Position numbers and translations under genes: made by a program. The notes under the pieces are model-generated. The model worked only from the letters and a program-made list of their open reading frames with translations. It was not told where the DNA came from and searched no databases. Of a stretch of 36,052 nucleotides of DNA, positions 7,683 through 15,901 are shown piece by piece. This stretch comes from Halorubrum coriense DSM 10284. Lineage in GTDB: Archaea; Halobacteriota; Halobacteria; Halobacteriales; Haloferacaceae. Every line of letters starts with the position of its first letter. The stretch's first letter is position 1. The stretch is from positions 61,389-97,440 of the forward strand of contig NZ_AOJL01000027.1 of the NCBI RefSeq assembly GCF_000337035.1. Direction: 5' to 3'.

Positions 7683-8330
7683 ATGAACCGCGACGAGTTC
7701 GCCGCCAGCATCGACCACACCGTCCTCGGCCCGGAGACGACGTGGGCCGACGTGCGGACCGTTCTCGACGAGGCCGCGACCCACGGGATGAACGCGTGTA
7801 TCCCGCCGTGTTACGTCGCCGAGGCGGTCGCGTCCGAGGCCGAGCCCGAGGCGATCGCCACCGTGGTCGGGTTCCCGCACGGACAGCACGACCCCGCGGT
7901 CAAGCGCGACGAGGCGGTCGCGGCGTGGGAGGACGGCGCGGACGAGATCGACCTCGTGATCAACGTCGGCCGGCTGAAGGCCGGCGACGACGGCGCGGTC
8001 GCCGACGAGCTCGCGGACGTCGTCGCGGCCGTGCCCGTCCCCGTGAAGGTGATAATCGAGACCGCGCTCCTCGACGACGACGAGAAGCGCCGCGCCTGCG
8101 ATGCCGCGGTCGCCGCGGACGCCGACATGGTGAAGACGTCGACCGGCTTCGCCGACGGCGGCGCGACCGTCCCCGACGTCGAACTGCTGAGCGAGTACCT
8201 GCCGGTGAAGGCCTCCGGCGGCGTCGGCTCCTACGACGAGGCGACGGCCATGCTCGACGCCGGCGCGGTGCGGATCGGCGCGTCCTCCGGCGTCGCCATC
8301 GTCGAGGGACACCCAGAGAGCGGGGACTAG
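7683..8330 (+). CDS. deoC: Deoxyribose-phosphate aldolase
   Basis: A 215-residue TIM-barrel class I aldolase that splits 2-deoxyribose-5-phosphate into acetaldehyde and glyceraldehyde-3-phosphate, the last step in using the sugar of deoxynucleosides. The Schiff-base lysine is in MVKTSTGF (Lys151), the second active-site lysine in PVKASGG (Lys176) and the proton-relay aspartate in EIDLVIN (Asp90). The N-terminal SIDHTVL is also characteristic. Length fits the short archaeal type. CCTTTTAG (about 7652-7660), some 27 nt upstream, predicts a leaderless mRNA. It converges with the transducer gene (33-bp gap), whose lipoprotein partner is of the nucleoside-binding PnrA family; this context hints at nucleoside sensing plus catabolism. 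Confidence 0.95.
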   Translation: MNRDEFAASIDHTVLGPETTWADVRTVLDEAATHGMNACIPPCYVAEAVASEAEPEAIATVVGFPHGQHDPAVKRDEAVAAWEDGADEIDLVINVGRLKAGDDGAVADELADVVAAVPVPVKVIIETALLDDDEKRRACDAAVAADADMVKTSTGFADGGATVPDVELLSEYLPVKASGGVGSYDEATAMLDAGAVRIGASSGVAIVEGHPESGD

Positions 8331-8362
8331 AGCCGCCGCCGCCGACGACCCGAGGGCGGGGA

Positions 8363-10810
8363 CTAACGCTCGTCGGTCGAGGGCGGTCGCCCGTCGCCGT
8401 CGGCGGCGAGCCCGTCTCCGAGCGGCGACTCGTCAGTGTCTCCGACGGATCCGCTCTCCGCGTCCCGTCCTTCGTCGCTCCCGCCCCTCGCGTCGCTCTC
8501 GGCCACGTCGTCTCCCCCGGTCGCGTCGACGCCGTCGGACTCCGCGTTCTCGGCCCCGTCGGGATCGACGTCGACCTCGAAGGCGGAGACCGACTCGGCG
8601 AGCGAGTCGGCCTGCCCGCGGAGCCGGTCGGCGTTCTCCGCGATGGTGGCGACGGTCGCGGTCTGCTCCTCCGCGGCCGCGGACACCTGCTCGGAGCCGG
8701 CGGCGACCTCCCCGCTCACCTCGGCGACGTCCTCGACCCCCTCGACCGCGCGCTGCGTCGACCGGGCCTGGTCCTCGGCCGCCTCGCTTATTTCCTGGAC
8801 GCCGTGGTTCGTCTCCTCGACGGCGTCGACGACCGCTTCGAGCGACGACGAGGCCTCGCGGACGGTGTCGGCCCCCTCGTCGATCCGCTCGTTTGTCTCG
8901 CGGATGTCGTCGACGGTCGCGTCGGTCTCGTCGCGGACCGTCGCGATCTGCGACTCGATCTCGGCGGCGGCCTCCTGCGTCTCCTCGGCGAGGTCCTTGA
9001 CCTCGTCGGCGACGACCGCGAATCCCTCGCCGGCCTCGCCGGCGCGGGCCGCCTCGATCGAGGCGTTCAGCGCGAGGATGTTCGTCTGCTCGGCCACGTC
9101 GGTGATGAACTCGACCACCTCGTCGATCTCGTCCATCCGGTCGTCGAGCGACTCCATCTGCTCGACCGCGGCCGCGGAGCGCGCCTCGATCGCGTCCATC
9201 TCGTCGAGCGCCTCCGCGGCCGCCTCGCGACCGGCCTCGCCGCGCTCGGAGGCGGCCTCGGCGGTCTCAGCGACGGACGCGGCGGACGAGGCGACCTCCT
9301 CGATGCTCGCGGAGAGGTCGCTCATCTCGTCGCTCACCTCGTCGAGGCGCTCGTCCTGACTGATCGCGCCGTCGGCGATCTCCTGTATCTGCTCGCTGAC
9401 GGTCCCGCTCGCGGTCTCGACCTCGTCGGCACCGGCGGCGAGCTCCGCGCTCGCCGAGTCGACCTCGCCGGCGAAGGCGGCGACCCGCGCGGTGGTCCGC
9501 TCCAGCTGGGCGACCATGTCGTTGAACTCCTCGGCGATCTCGCGCATCGCCTCGCGGTCCGCGTCCGGGTCCATCCGGCGCGTGAGGTCGCCGTCCGCGA
9601 CCGCGCCCATCACCTCGCTGTAGTCGGCCGCGCGCGCCTCCATGTCGCGGGTGACGGCCTCCGCCTCCTCGCGGGCCGCCTCGGCCTCGTCGGCGGCGGT
9701 CTCGGCCTCGGCGATCCGGTTCCGGAGCGCGTCCCGCATCTCGCCGAAGCTCGTGAACAGGCGGCCGATCTCGTCGATCCGCCCGGTCGACAGGTCGACG
9801 TCGAGGTCGCCCGACTCGATCCGCTCGGCGCGGTTGCGGAGCCGCGAGAGCGGGAGCACCGTGCGGGTCCCGAGCACGGCGCCCACGACGCCCAGCGAGG
9901 CGAGCGTCAGGAGGACGAGGAGCAGCACGGAGTTCCCCACGTCGTTGCGGACGGCGAACGCCGTCGACTGGTCGACGCTCGTGACGGCCACCCAGTCGGT
10001 CTCGGGGACCGAGGCGTACGCGTGGACCTGCCCGTCGCCGATCCGCGTCGCGGTCGTGGCGTTGCCCTCCCGGACCGTCTCGATGCCGTCGGCGTGCGCC
10101 GCCTCGTCGACCGTGCCGTCGATGTCGAGGACGGTCTGCCCCGCGGCGTTGAGGATCATCGTCTCCTCGCCGGTGTCGCTGTTCTGGATGCGTTCGAGCT
10201 GCGGCTGGATGCGGGTGACCACGACGAGGTACCGGCCGTCGGCCCGCGGGACCGAGCTGGCGAACGCCATCACCGGCCGGTCGTTGAGTACGGGCGACCG
10301 GTACGAGCGGTCCGACCGCCAGACGCGGTCGTCCGCGCCGACCCCCTCGGGGACGTCCGCGTCGCTCCACGGCGCGTCGAGGTCGCTCGGCGCGCGCCCC
10401 TCCAAGGGCCGTTCAGTGCTGGCGACGACCCGGTCCTGCGCCGCGTCGACGAGGTGGATGCTGACGATGTCGTCGGAGAGCAGCTGGTCTTTCAACAGCA
10501 CGTACGCCGGCGCTCGACGGTCGGACCGGAGCGCGTCGGCCGCCGACATCGACCGCGTCTCGGTGCGCATCCGGTCGGTCCACGAGCCGATCGCGTCGGC
10601 CTGGAGGCCGCCGGTCTCCGCGAGCTGCGTCGTCGCGTCGGACTCCACGGTCTCTCCGGTCTGGAGGTAGGTGAACGCGCCCCCGGCGGCGACGACGGCC
10701 GCGACCACGAGGAACGCCAGCGCGAACTTCGCGGCGTATCGGCGACGCACCGCGTCCGGGAGGAGCCGGCCGACGGCGCGCACCAGACGCCGGAACGAGT
10801 CGGAGGCCAT
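8363..10810 (-). CDS. Methyl-accepting chemotaxis transducer (Htr type)
   Basis: An 815-residue membrane receptor. Helix 1 is at about residues 27-50. An extracellular domain of about 240 residues follows, including a Cache-like region around [16 protein letters not shown] and [21 protein letters not shown]. Helix 2 is at about 290-313, then a HAMP domain, a second HAMP-like segment (near [12 protein letters not shown]), and a long coiled-coil signalling domain whose tip reads [17 protein letters not shown] (about 570-585) followed by [20 protein letters not shown]. This tip binds CheA and CheW. The tail is very acidic and disordered. Its ATG shares one base with the stop codon of the upstream BMP lipoprotein gene, so the two are translationally coupled and probably act together, like the BasB-BasT and CosB-CosT pairs of Halobacterium (family knowledge; the ligand here is inferred). 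Confidence 0.92.
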   Translation of the reverse strand: MASDSFRRLVRAVGRLLPDAVRRRYAAKFALAFLVVAAVVAAGGAFTYLQTGETVESDATTQLAETGGLQADAIGSWTDRMRTETRSMSAADALRSDRRAPAYVLLKDQLLSDDIVSIHLVDAAQDRVVASTERPLEGRAPSDLDAPWSDADVPEGVGADDRVWRSDRSYRSPVLNDRPVMAFASSVPRADGRYLVVVTRIQPQLERIQNSDTGEETMILNAAGQTVLDIDGTVDEAAHADGIETVREGNATTATRIGDGQVHAYASVPETDWVAVTSVDQSTAFAVRNDVGNSVLLLVLLTLASLGVVGAVLGTRTVLPLSRLRNRAERIESGDLDVDLSTGRIDEIGRLFTSFGEMRDALRNRIAEAETAADEAEAAREEAEAVTRDMEARAADYSEVMGAVADGDLTRRMDPDADREAMREIAEEFNDMVAQLERTTARVAAFAGEVDSASAELAAGADEVETASGTVSEQIQEIADGAISQDERLDEVSDEMSDLSASIEEVASSAASVAETAEAASERGEAGREAAAEALDEMDAIEARSAAAVEQMESLDDRMDEIDEVVEFITDVAEQTNILALNASIEAARAGEAGEGFAVVADEVKDLAEETQEAAAEIESQIATVRDETDATVDDIRETNERIDEGADTVREASSSLEAVVDAVEETNHGVQEISEAAEDQARSTQRAVEGVEDVAEVSGEVAAGSEQVSAAAEEQTATVATIAENADRLRGQADSLAESVSAFEVDVDPDGAENAESDGVDATGGDDVAESDARGGSDEGRDAESGSVGDTDESPLGDGLAADGDGRPPSTDER

Positions 10811-11973
10811 CAGTTCACCGCCTCCGGGTCCGTGGGGACCGACAGGTCGCCGTCGACGATCCGGTCGCCGGAGTCGGTGATCGCGGCGCGCACGTCGTCG
10901 GGGATCACCGGCCCGAGCGACGTTCCGTAGACGAGCGCGACCCCGTCCTCGGCGAGACCGAGCGCCGTCGTGGAGCCGGTGTCGAGGTCGCCGTCGATCG
11001 TCTCCTCGACGGCGTCGTACACCGCGGTGCCGACCCGCTTCACCATCGACGCCAGGATGACGTCCGCGTACCGGGGGTTGCTGCGCGACTGGTCGGAGTC
11101 GACGCCGATCGCGTACCGGCCGTACTCCTGGGCCGCCTGGAACACGCCGAGGCCGCTGCCGCCGGCCGCGTGGTACACCACGTCGGCCCCCTGTTCGAAC
11201 ATCTCCGCGGCGGCGGCGTACCCGCCCTCGGGGTCGTCGAACGCGCCGAGGTACGTGGACAGCACCGACACGTCCGCGGTCGCGTGGGCGACGCCGGCGC
11301 GGTAGCCGGCCTCGAACTTGCGGACGAGCGGCGAGTCGACGCCGCCGACGTAGCCGACGGTCCGCTCGTCGGGGACGGTCGCCCCCGCGCCGACGGACAG
11401 GTCGCGGTCGGTCACCAGCCCGGCGAGGTGGCCGGCCTGGAACGACCCCTCGTGCTCGCGGAACACGTAGCTCGCCACGTTGTCGCTGTCGACGACGGAG
11501 TCGACGATGACATACTGCTGGTCGGGGTGTTCGCCCGCGACCGTCGAGAGGGCGTCCCCCTGAAGGAAGCCGATACAGCAGATCAGGTCGTACGCGGGGT
11601 CGCTCGACGCCGAGAGCGCGGCCTGCGTGGCCTCGAACTCCGGGATCGATGTCGGCTCCTCGTTCGCGAACGCCACGTCGTAGTCGAGGCGAGCGCGCTG
11701 GATACCCCTGTTCGCGGCGTCGTTGAACGACCGGTCGTCGAGCCCGCCGAGCGCGTATATCATCCCGACCGTCGCGCCGGCGTCGTCTGCGTTAGTGATC
11801 GCGTCGCCCCCGTCGTCTCCCGTTCCGTCGCCCGCCCCGTCGTCGCCGGCGTCCATCGACGCCGTCCCGCTGGGATCCGTTCCCAGACACCCCGCGACGG
11901 CGGCCGCGGTTCCCGATCCGAGGGCGACGGCGAACCGCCGACGTGAGGCCGTGACACGTCTCTCTTTAGTCAT
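10810..11973 (-). CDS. BMP/PnrA-family substrate-binding lipoprotein
   Basis: A 387-residue extracellular lipoprotein. A Tat signal SRRRFAVAL (residues 10-18) and lipobox VAGC (Cys29) are followed by an acidic Gly/Asp linker and a BMP (basic membrane protein) domain. Family motifs seen are [15 protein letters not shown] at the ligand-proximal N-terminus, IGVDSDQS and [15 protein letters not shown]. Characterised members (PnrA, BmpA and relatives) bind nucleosides. Such proteins usually feed an ABC importer, but here the next gene, overlapping by one base, is a chemotaxis transducer and no permease is nearby, so a sensory role is likely (inference). On the minus strand GGTTTTGTCA (about 11997-12006) is a box A at leaderless distance from the ATG at 11973. 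Confidence 0.9.
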   Translation of the reverse strand: MTKERRVTASRRRFAVALGSGTAAAVAGCLGTDPSGTASMDAGDDGAGDGTGDDGGDAITNADDAGATVGMIYALGGLDDRSFNDAANRGIQRARLDYDVAFANEEPTSIPEFEATQAALSASSDPAYDLICCIGFLQGDALSTVAGEHPDQQYVIVDSVVDSDNVASYVFREHEGSFQAGHLAGLVTDRDLSVGAGATVPDERTVGYVGGVDSPLVRKFEAGYRAGVAHATADVSVLSTYLGAFDDPEGGYAAAAEMFEQGADVVYHAAGGSGLGVFQAAQEYGRYAIGVDSDQSRSNPRYADVILASMVKRVGTAVYDAVEETIDGDLDTGSTTALGLAEDGVALVYGTSLGPVIPDDVRAAITDSGDRIVDGDLSVPTDPEAVN

Positions 11974-11996
11974 CGATTTGGATTCGACGGAAGGGT

Positions 11997-12060
11997 GACA
12001 AAACCGCTACGGGGAAATTATCACCGCTAATAGTAAACGGTGCGTGCGCATCTCACGCAC
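11997..12060 (-). promoter_or_regulatory. Promoter region of the lipoprotein-transducer operon
   Basis: It contains a box A (minus strand GGTTTTGTCA, 11997-12006), two direct copies of ACCGCTA 20 bp apart on the plus strand (12003-12009 and 12023-12029), and an inverted repeat GTGCGTG-N7-CACGCAC (12040-12060) with perfect 7-bp arms. The inverted repeat lies between two divergent promoters and could be an operator for either. Confidence 0.45.
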
Positions 12061-12102
12061 GGTCGGCCCCGTTCCCCGAGTCTGAGAATCGTACTGTGCG
12101 GA

Positions 12103-12110
12103 TTTATAAT
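12103..12110 (+). promoter_or_regulatory. Box A of the 12131 small membrane protein gene
   Basis: TTTATAAT is a near-consensus archaeal TATA box centred 25 nt before the ATG at 12131, so the transcript should start at or next to the start codon. Confidence 0.6.
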
Positions 12111-12130
12111 TAGAGCGCGTATGCGAGGGT

Positions 12131-12355
12131 ATGAGCCATCAGAAGGGATCGTCTGGGTTCGACCTCGACGCGGCGTTCAAGACGTTCGGCGCGGTCGGAA
12201 TCGCCATCTCCGTCGCGCTCATCCTCGCCGTGTTCGCGCTGACCGACCCGTTCGGCGAGTACGTCACGGCGTCGCCCGCCCTCTTCGGCACCGTGCTCTC
12301 GGCCCTGCTCGTCGTCGCGGTCGGCTACACGACGTACGCGCTCCGTCGGCGCTGA
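12131..12355 (+). CDS. Small two-helix haloarchaeal membrane protein
   Basis: A 74-residue protein with a short polar N-terminus (MSHQKGSSGFDLD), two hydrophobic helices at about residues 19-38 and 48-69, separated by DPFGEYVTASP, and an RRR end. I do not recognise a characterised family; small membrane proteins of this kind are frequent in haloarchaea. The consensus-like TATA box at leaderless distance indicates that it is truly expressed. It is divergent from the chemotaxis operon and followed after 71 bp by another small gene with its own box A. Confidence 0.75.
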   Translation: MSHQKGSSGFDLDAAFKTFGAVGIAISVALILAVFALTDPFGEYVTASPALFGTVLSALLVVAVGYTTYALRRR

Positions 12356-12426
12356 GCGGGTGCGGTCCGCCTCCGACCGCCCGCGCCGCCGGGAGACATA
12401 AACCGCTCGCGGGCGGACGGACTCGT

Positions 12427-12627
12427 ATGACCGACGACCCGAGCGACGCGGCGGTGGAGCGCTTCCTCGACCGAGCCGAGAGCGCGCTCGACAGCTACGA
12501 TCAGGGGTACGCCGACGCGGACGCGACGCTGGCGACGATTCGCACCCACGTGGACGAGCTGGCGGCGAGCGTGGAAGATTCATCCGCCGAGGACTCTGTC
12601 GCCGAGGATTCCGACGCCGAAGAGTAG
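12427..12627 (+). CDS. Small acidic helical protein, unknown function
   Basis: A 66-residue, strongly acidic protein. Residues 7-48 have a helical heptad-like pattern (AVERFLDRAESALDSY followed by DQGYADADATLATIRTHVDELAAS), and the last 18 residues are a Ser/Asp/Glu tail with repeated AEDS units. I do not recognise a family. ACATAAACC (about 12396-12404) is a box A some 27 nt before the ATG at 12427, which supports a real leaderless gene independent of the upstream one. It converges on the ABC transporter operon with a 39-bp gap. Confidence 0.65.
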   Translation: MTDDPSDAAVERFLDRAESALDSYDQGYADADATLATIRTHVDELAASVEDSSAEDSVAEDSDAEE

Positions 12628-12666
12628 CGGGTGTGTGGAGCCGGACGCGGTGCGGGGATCGACCGG

Positions 12667-13473
12667 CTACGGGTGCGCGCCGATCAGCTCCCTGACGCGA
12701 CCGACGTACTCCGCGAACGCGGCGTCGCCGCGCTCGCGGGGGCGCTCGACGTCGACGTCGACGACCTGCCGGACGCGCCCGGGCTCCGCGGCCATCACCA
12801 CGATCCGATCGGCGAGCGTCACCGCCTCCGCCACGTCGTGCGTCACGAAGAGGACGGTCTTGCCCGTAGAGGCCCACACGTCGAGCAGCTCCCGCTGGAG
12901 CATCTCGCGGGTTTGCGCGTCCACCGCGCCGAACGGCTCGTCCATCAGCAGCAGGTCCGGATCCACCGCGAGCGCCCGCGCGATGGCGACGCGCTGTTTC
13001 ATCCCGCCCGACAGCGATTTCGGGTAGGCGCCCCGGAACTCCGTCAGCCCGACGAGGTCCAGCATCTCGTCGACCCGCGCTTCGCGCTCGGCGGCCGGCC
13101 GGTCGCTCCGTTCGAGGCCGAACCCGACGTTCTCCTCGACGGTCAGCCACGGGAACAGGTGGTACTCCTGGAACACCACGCCCATGTCCGTCGTCGGGGC
13201 CGTGACCTCGGTGCCGTCGAGCAGGACCCGGCCGTCCGTCGCCTCGGTCAGCCCGGCCACGACCCGGAACAGCGTCGTCTTCCCGCAGCCGGACGGCCCG
13301 ACGAGACAGACGAACTCGCCGTCCGCGACCGAGAAGGACACGTCGTCGAGCGCGCGCACCGGCTCGCCGTCGCCGTCGGCCGCGTACGTCTTGCCGACCC
13401 GGTCGAGGGCGACGCTCGCCGCCGCGGGAGAGCTGGACGCGCCGGCGTCGCCGACGGTCCCGTCGTCGTTCAC
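12667..13473 (-). CDS. NitT/TauT-type ABC transporter ATP-binding protein
   Basis: A 268-residue ATPase subunit of an importer in the nitrate/sulfonate/taurine family (SsuB/TauB/NrtD-like). It has Walker A GPSGCGKTT, Q-loop VVFQEYHLFPW, signature LSGGMKQR, Walker B LLLMDEPFGAVD and switch His in FVTHD. The GTG at 13473 is chosen because it overlaps the permease stop codon as GTGA, the classic 4-base coupling; another in-frame GTG at 13482 lies inside the permease gene. It is the last gene of a three-gene operon (binding protein, permease, ATPase). No metabolic gene nearby fixes the substrate. Confidence 0.92.
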   Translation of the reverse strand: MNDDGTVGDAGASSSPAAASVALDRVGKTYAADGDGEPVRALDDVSFSVADGEFVCLVGPSGCGKTTLFRVVAGLTEATDGRVLLDGTEVTAPTTDMGVVFQEYHLFPWLTVEENVGFGLERSDRPAAEREARVDEMLDLVGLTEFRGAYPKSLSGGMKQRVAIARALAVDPDLLLMDEPFGAVDAQTREMLQRELLDVWASTGKTVLFVTHDVAEAVTLADRIVVMAAEPGRVRQVVDVDVERPRERGDAAFAEYVGRVRELIGAHP

Positions 13474-14273
13474 GCCCGCCACGCCAACACCCTCCGTTCG
13501 ACCGCGCGGAACGCGACGTCGACGAGCAGGAACATCAGGCTCAACACGAGGATGTACGCGATCGCCCGGTCGACGCGTAGGTTGTTGCTGGCGCGGATGA
13601 TCTCGCGGCCGACCCCGGGGACGCCGAATATCTCCGAGGCGACGACGAGCATCCAACACCGTCCCAGTCCGGTCCGGATCCCGGTCATGATCCCCGGCAT
13701 CGAGGCCGGCAGCACGATCGACCGGACCGCGTCGAGGTCGCCGCGGACCCCGAGCGTCCGGCCAACGTCGAGCAGGTCCTCGGAGACGCCCTCCACCGCG
13801 CCGTACGCCGCGTAGAAGTTGATCCAGAACGCGCCGACGGCGATGATGAACGCCGCGCCGGCGTCGTTGATCCCGAACCACGCGATCGCGAAGCCGATCA
13901 GCGCGAGCGGCGGGACGGGGCGCAGCGTCCGGACGAGCGGCGCGGTCAGGTCGTCGAGCACCCGGCTCCAGGCGAACGCGACTCCGGCGGCGACGCCGAG
14001 CCCGGTCCCGACCGCGGTGCCCGGGATCCAGTGGCGGACGCTCTGCGAGAGCGCCGCGGTCATGTCGCCCGAGGCGAGCTCCCCGGCGAACGCCTCGGCG
14101 ACGGCGACGGGCGAGGGGAGGACGAACGGGTCCTGCGTGAGCGAGACGGCGTGCCAGACGAGGAGGAACGCCGCGACGCCGACCGCCCCGCGGCGCAGGC
14201 GTCGGCCGTCGCCGAGCGCGAGGCTCGCGAACCCCTCGTCGCCGCCGACGCGCGGTCCGGTTTCGGTCGCCAT
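13470..14273 (-). CDS. NitT/TauT-type ABC transporter permease
   Basis: A 267-residue inner-membrane subunit with about six helices (the first around residues 31-48) and the BPD_transp_1 coupling loop, seen as DVGRTLGVRGDLDAVRSIVLPASMPGIMTGIR, which docks on the ATPase; the usual EAA-G motif is degenerate. The family feature IAWFGIND before the loop matches SsuC/TauC-type permeases. Its ATG shares one base with the stop codon of the binding-protein gene, and its own stop overlaps the ATPase GTG by four bases, so the three subunits are made together. Confidence 0.92.
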   Translation of the reverse strand: MATETGPRVGGDEGFASLALGDGRRLRRGAVGVAAFLLVWHAVSLTQDPFVLPSPVAVAEAFAGELASGDMTAALSQSVRHWIPGTAVGTGLGVAAGVAFAWSRVLDDLTAPLVRTLRPVPPLALIGFAIAWFGINDAGAAFIIAVGAFWINFYAAYGAVEGVSEDLLDVGRTLGVRGDLDAVRSIVLPASMPGIMTGIRTGLGRCWMLVVASEIFGVPGVGREIIRASNNLRVDRAIAYILVLSLMFLLVDVAFRAVERRVLAWRA

Positions 14274-15301
14274 CAGAGCGAGTCGTACACCTCGAGGTCG
14301 AATATCGCGTCGGTCGACAGCTGCTCGTCGATCTGGTCGTTTCCGGCCGCGAACTCGGAGAACACCTGCGTCGCCTCCGTGATCTCGTTGGGGTCGGTGA
14401 TGAAGTTCGACAGCGGCGAGTCGAGCGCCTGCCGCGCGCGGTCGGCCCGCATCCCGATCCCCTCCTCGACGTGGCCCGCGGTCGCGTCGGGGTTCTCGCC
14501 GATGAACTCGGTCGCGCGGACGTGCTGTTCGAGGAACTGCGTCGCGAGCGGGGAGTCCCGGACCTCGTCGCTCATCATGGTGACCGCGGCGGGCTGACCG
14601 GGGAGGACCTCGGCCGCCGTCCGCAGCATCGTCACCGACGACTCCTCCGCCTGCGCGATGGTCGGCACCGGCTCCATGATCGAGGTGCCGTCGATCTCGT
14701 CGTTGGCGATCGCCTGCCAGACGGAGCTTGCGCCGCTGATCTCGATGATCTTGACGCTGTCGTTCGCGGCGGGGTCGACGCCGACGTCGCGGAGCCAGTA
14801 GCGGAGCAGCACGTCCGGGACGCTCCCCTGCGGGAACGTGCCGAAGGTGAACGGCTCGCCCCGCTCTTCGGCCCACGTCGCGAACGCGTCGGCGCCCTGC
14901 CGTTCGAACGTCTCGTGGAACGAGGACTCGGCCATGATTCCCATCGGCTCCCGGATGTTCGCGGCGGTCACTTGCGCGGCGATGCCGCGGTCGATCGCGA
15001 TCATCGCGGGGACGATCCCGAACATCGCGACGTCGATGTCGCTGCCGCCGAGCGCCCGGACGATGTCGGGGCCGTTGCCGAACTCCTGACCGGTGACCTC
15101 GGCGTCGATCTCCGAGAAGTACCCCTCGCCCTCCATCACGTACCACTGGAGGTCGGGGTAGATCGGCATGTGCGCGACCGTCAGCTCGTCGAGTCCGCCG
15201 CCGCCGGAGCCGCCGAGGCAGCCGGCGAGTCCGACCGTCGCAGTTCCGCCCGCCGCCGCGAGGAACGACCGCCGCGACGCTGTCCGCGTTGGTTCGTACA
15301 T
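14273..15301 (-). CDS. NitT/TauT-type substrate-binding lipoprotein
   Basis: A 342-residue extracellular binding protein. It has a Tat motif SRRSFLAAAGG (residues 9-19) and lipobox GLAGC (Cys28), then a Gly/Ser linker and a type II periplasmic-binding fold related to SsuA/TauA/NrtA. Typical features are the early strand LTVAHMPIYPDLQWYVMEGEGYFSE and the ALGGSDIDVAMFGIVPAMIA segment that forms one side of the ligand cleft. Candidate substrates are nitrate, sulfonates, taurine or pyrimidine precursors; I cannot choose between them. The 222-bp upstream gap includes a weak box A candidate (minus strand TTTTGATTT, about 15374-15383) and no gene. Confidence 0.9.
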   Translation of the reverse strand: MYEPTRTASRRSFLAAAGGTATVGLAGCLGGSGGGGLDELTVAHMPIYPDLQWYVMEGEGYFSEIDAEVTGQEFGNGPDIVRALGGSDIDVAMFGIVPAMIAIDRGIAAQVTAANIREPMGIMAESSFHETFERQGADAFATWAEERGEPFTFGTFPQGSVPDVLLRYWLRDVGVDPAANDSVKIIEISGASSVWQAIANDEIDGTSIMEPVPTIAQAEESSVTMLRTAAEVLPGQPAAVTMMSDEVRDSPLATQFLEQHVRATEFIGENPDATAGHVEEGIGMRADRARQALDSPLSNFITDPNEITEATQVFSEFAAGNDQIDEQLSTDAIFDLEVYDSL

Positions 15302-15502
15302 ACCTTCGAAAGCGGACCCGCGGGCAACACCCTCGCGCCACCAGCAACGGAGGCGTGTACCGGTGACGCCGTCAGGAAATCAAAACGTCCGAATTAGCGA
15401 GTTTGAGCCCCTCTACCGCAGACAATCGGATCTGTATCCGTCACCGAATAACGCAAATATTGCTGGCTCGTTCCGCCGACTCGCTTCGGCCCCGCTCGCG
15501 GT

Positions 15503-15530
15503 CGCCGGGTCACGGCCGCCGGGTCACGGC
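15503..15530. repeat. 14-bp tandem duplication over a stop codon
   Basis: CGCCGGGTCACGGC occurs twice head to tail (15503-15516 and 15517-15530). The second copy contains the stop codon (minus strand TGA, 15524-15526) of the zinc-finger gene and the first repeats it just downstream, so the duplication does not change the protein. Confidence 0.8.
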
Positions 15531-15745
15531 CGCTCCGTCGCCTCCTCGTCGAACAGCCCCAGGTCCTCGGCGACGAGGTCGGCGAGCCGGTCTTTGATCG
15601 CCGGGTCGACCTCCGCGACGGAGTCGCCGCCGTGTTTCTCCGCGTTGTGTTTCTCGAGCGCGTCCGCGAGGTCGTCGAGCGGCACGCGGGTCTCCGTCTC
15701 GCACTCGTCGCACACGATCGGAACGGACGGCTCGTCGGTGGACAT
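15524..15745 (-). CDS. Small zinc-finger-like protein
   Basis: A 73-residue protein starting MSTDEPSVPIVCDECETETR. The CxxC pair (Cys12, Cys15) and the later HNAEKHGG (two histidines spaced by four, about residues 33-38) together resemble a C2H2-like zinc knuckle. The rest is an acidic helical C-terminus (LADLVAEDLGLFDEEATERP). Many haloarchaeal mini-proteins have CxxC pairs; this one has no assigned function. A clear box A (minus strand GCATATATCC, 15768-15777) lies 27 nt before the ATG at 15745. It is divergent from the SDR gene. Confidence 0.75.
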   Translation of the reverse strand: MSTDEPSVPIVCDECETETRVPLDDLADALEKHNAEKHGGDSVAEVDPAIKDRLADLVAEDLGLFDEEATERP

Positions 15746-15901
15746 TACCCCGACCATCGCCCGTGTCGGATATATGCCTTCGGGCGTCGGCGCGCGGCTC
15801 GCCGGCGGCTCCCGGTTCAGTGCCGCGGGGAACCGCCGGCGTCTGCGACCGCCGCCGCGTCGAACCGCCACCGTCTACTGGCCCCACCGCGACGGTCCGC
15901 C

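Noticed and set aside
7742-10930. A 1062-codon open frame on the plus strand, opposite the transducer gene
   Set aside because: It is the antisense shadow of the transducer and lipoprotein genes. Stop codons are rare in every frame at this GC content, and the translation is Arg/Gly/Val-rich without motifs, whereas the minus strand gives a perfect chemotaxis receptor.
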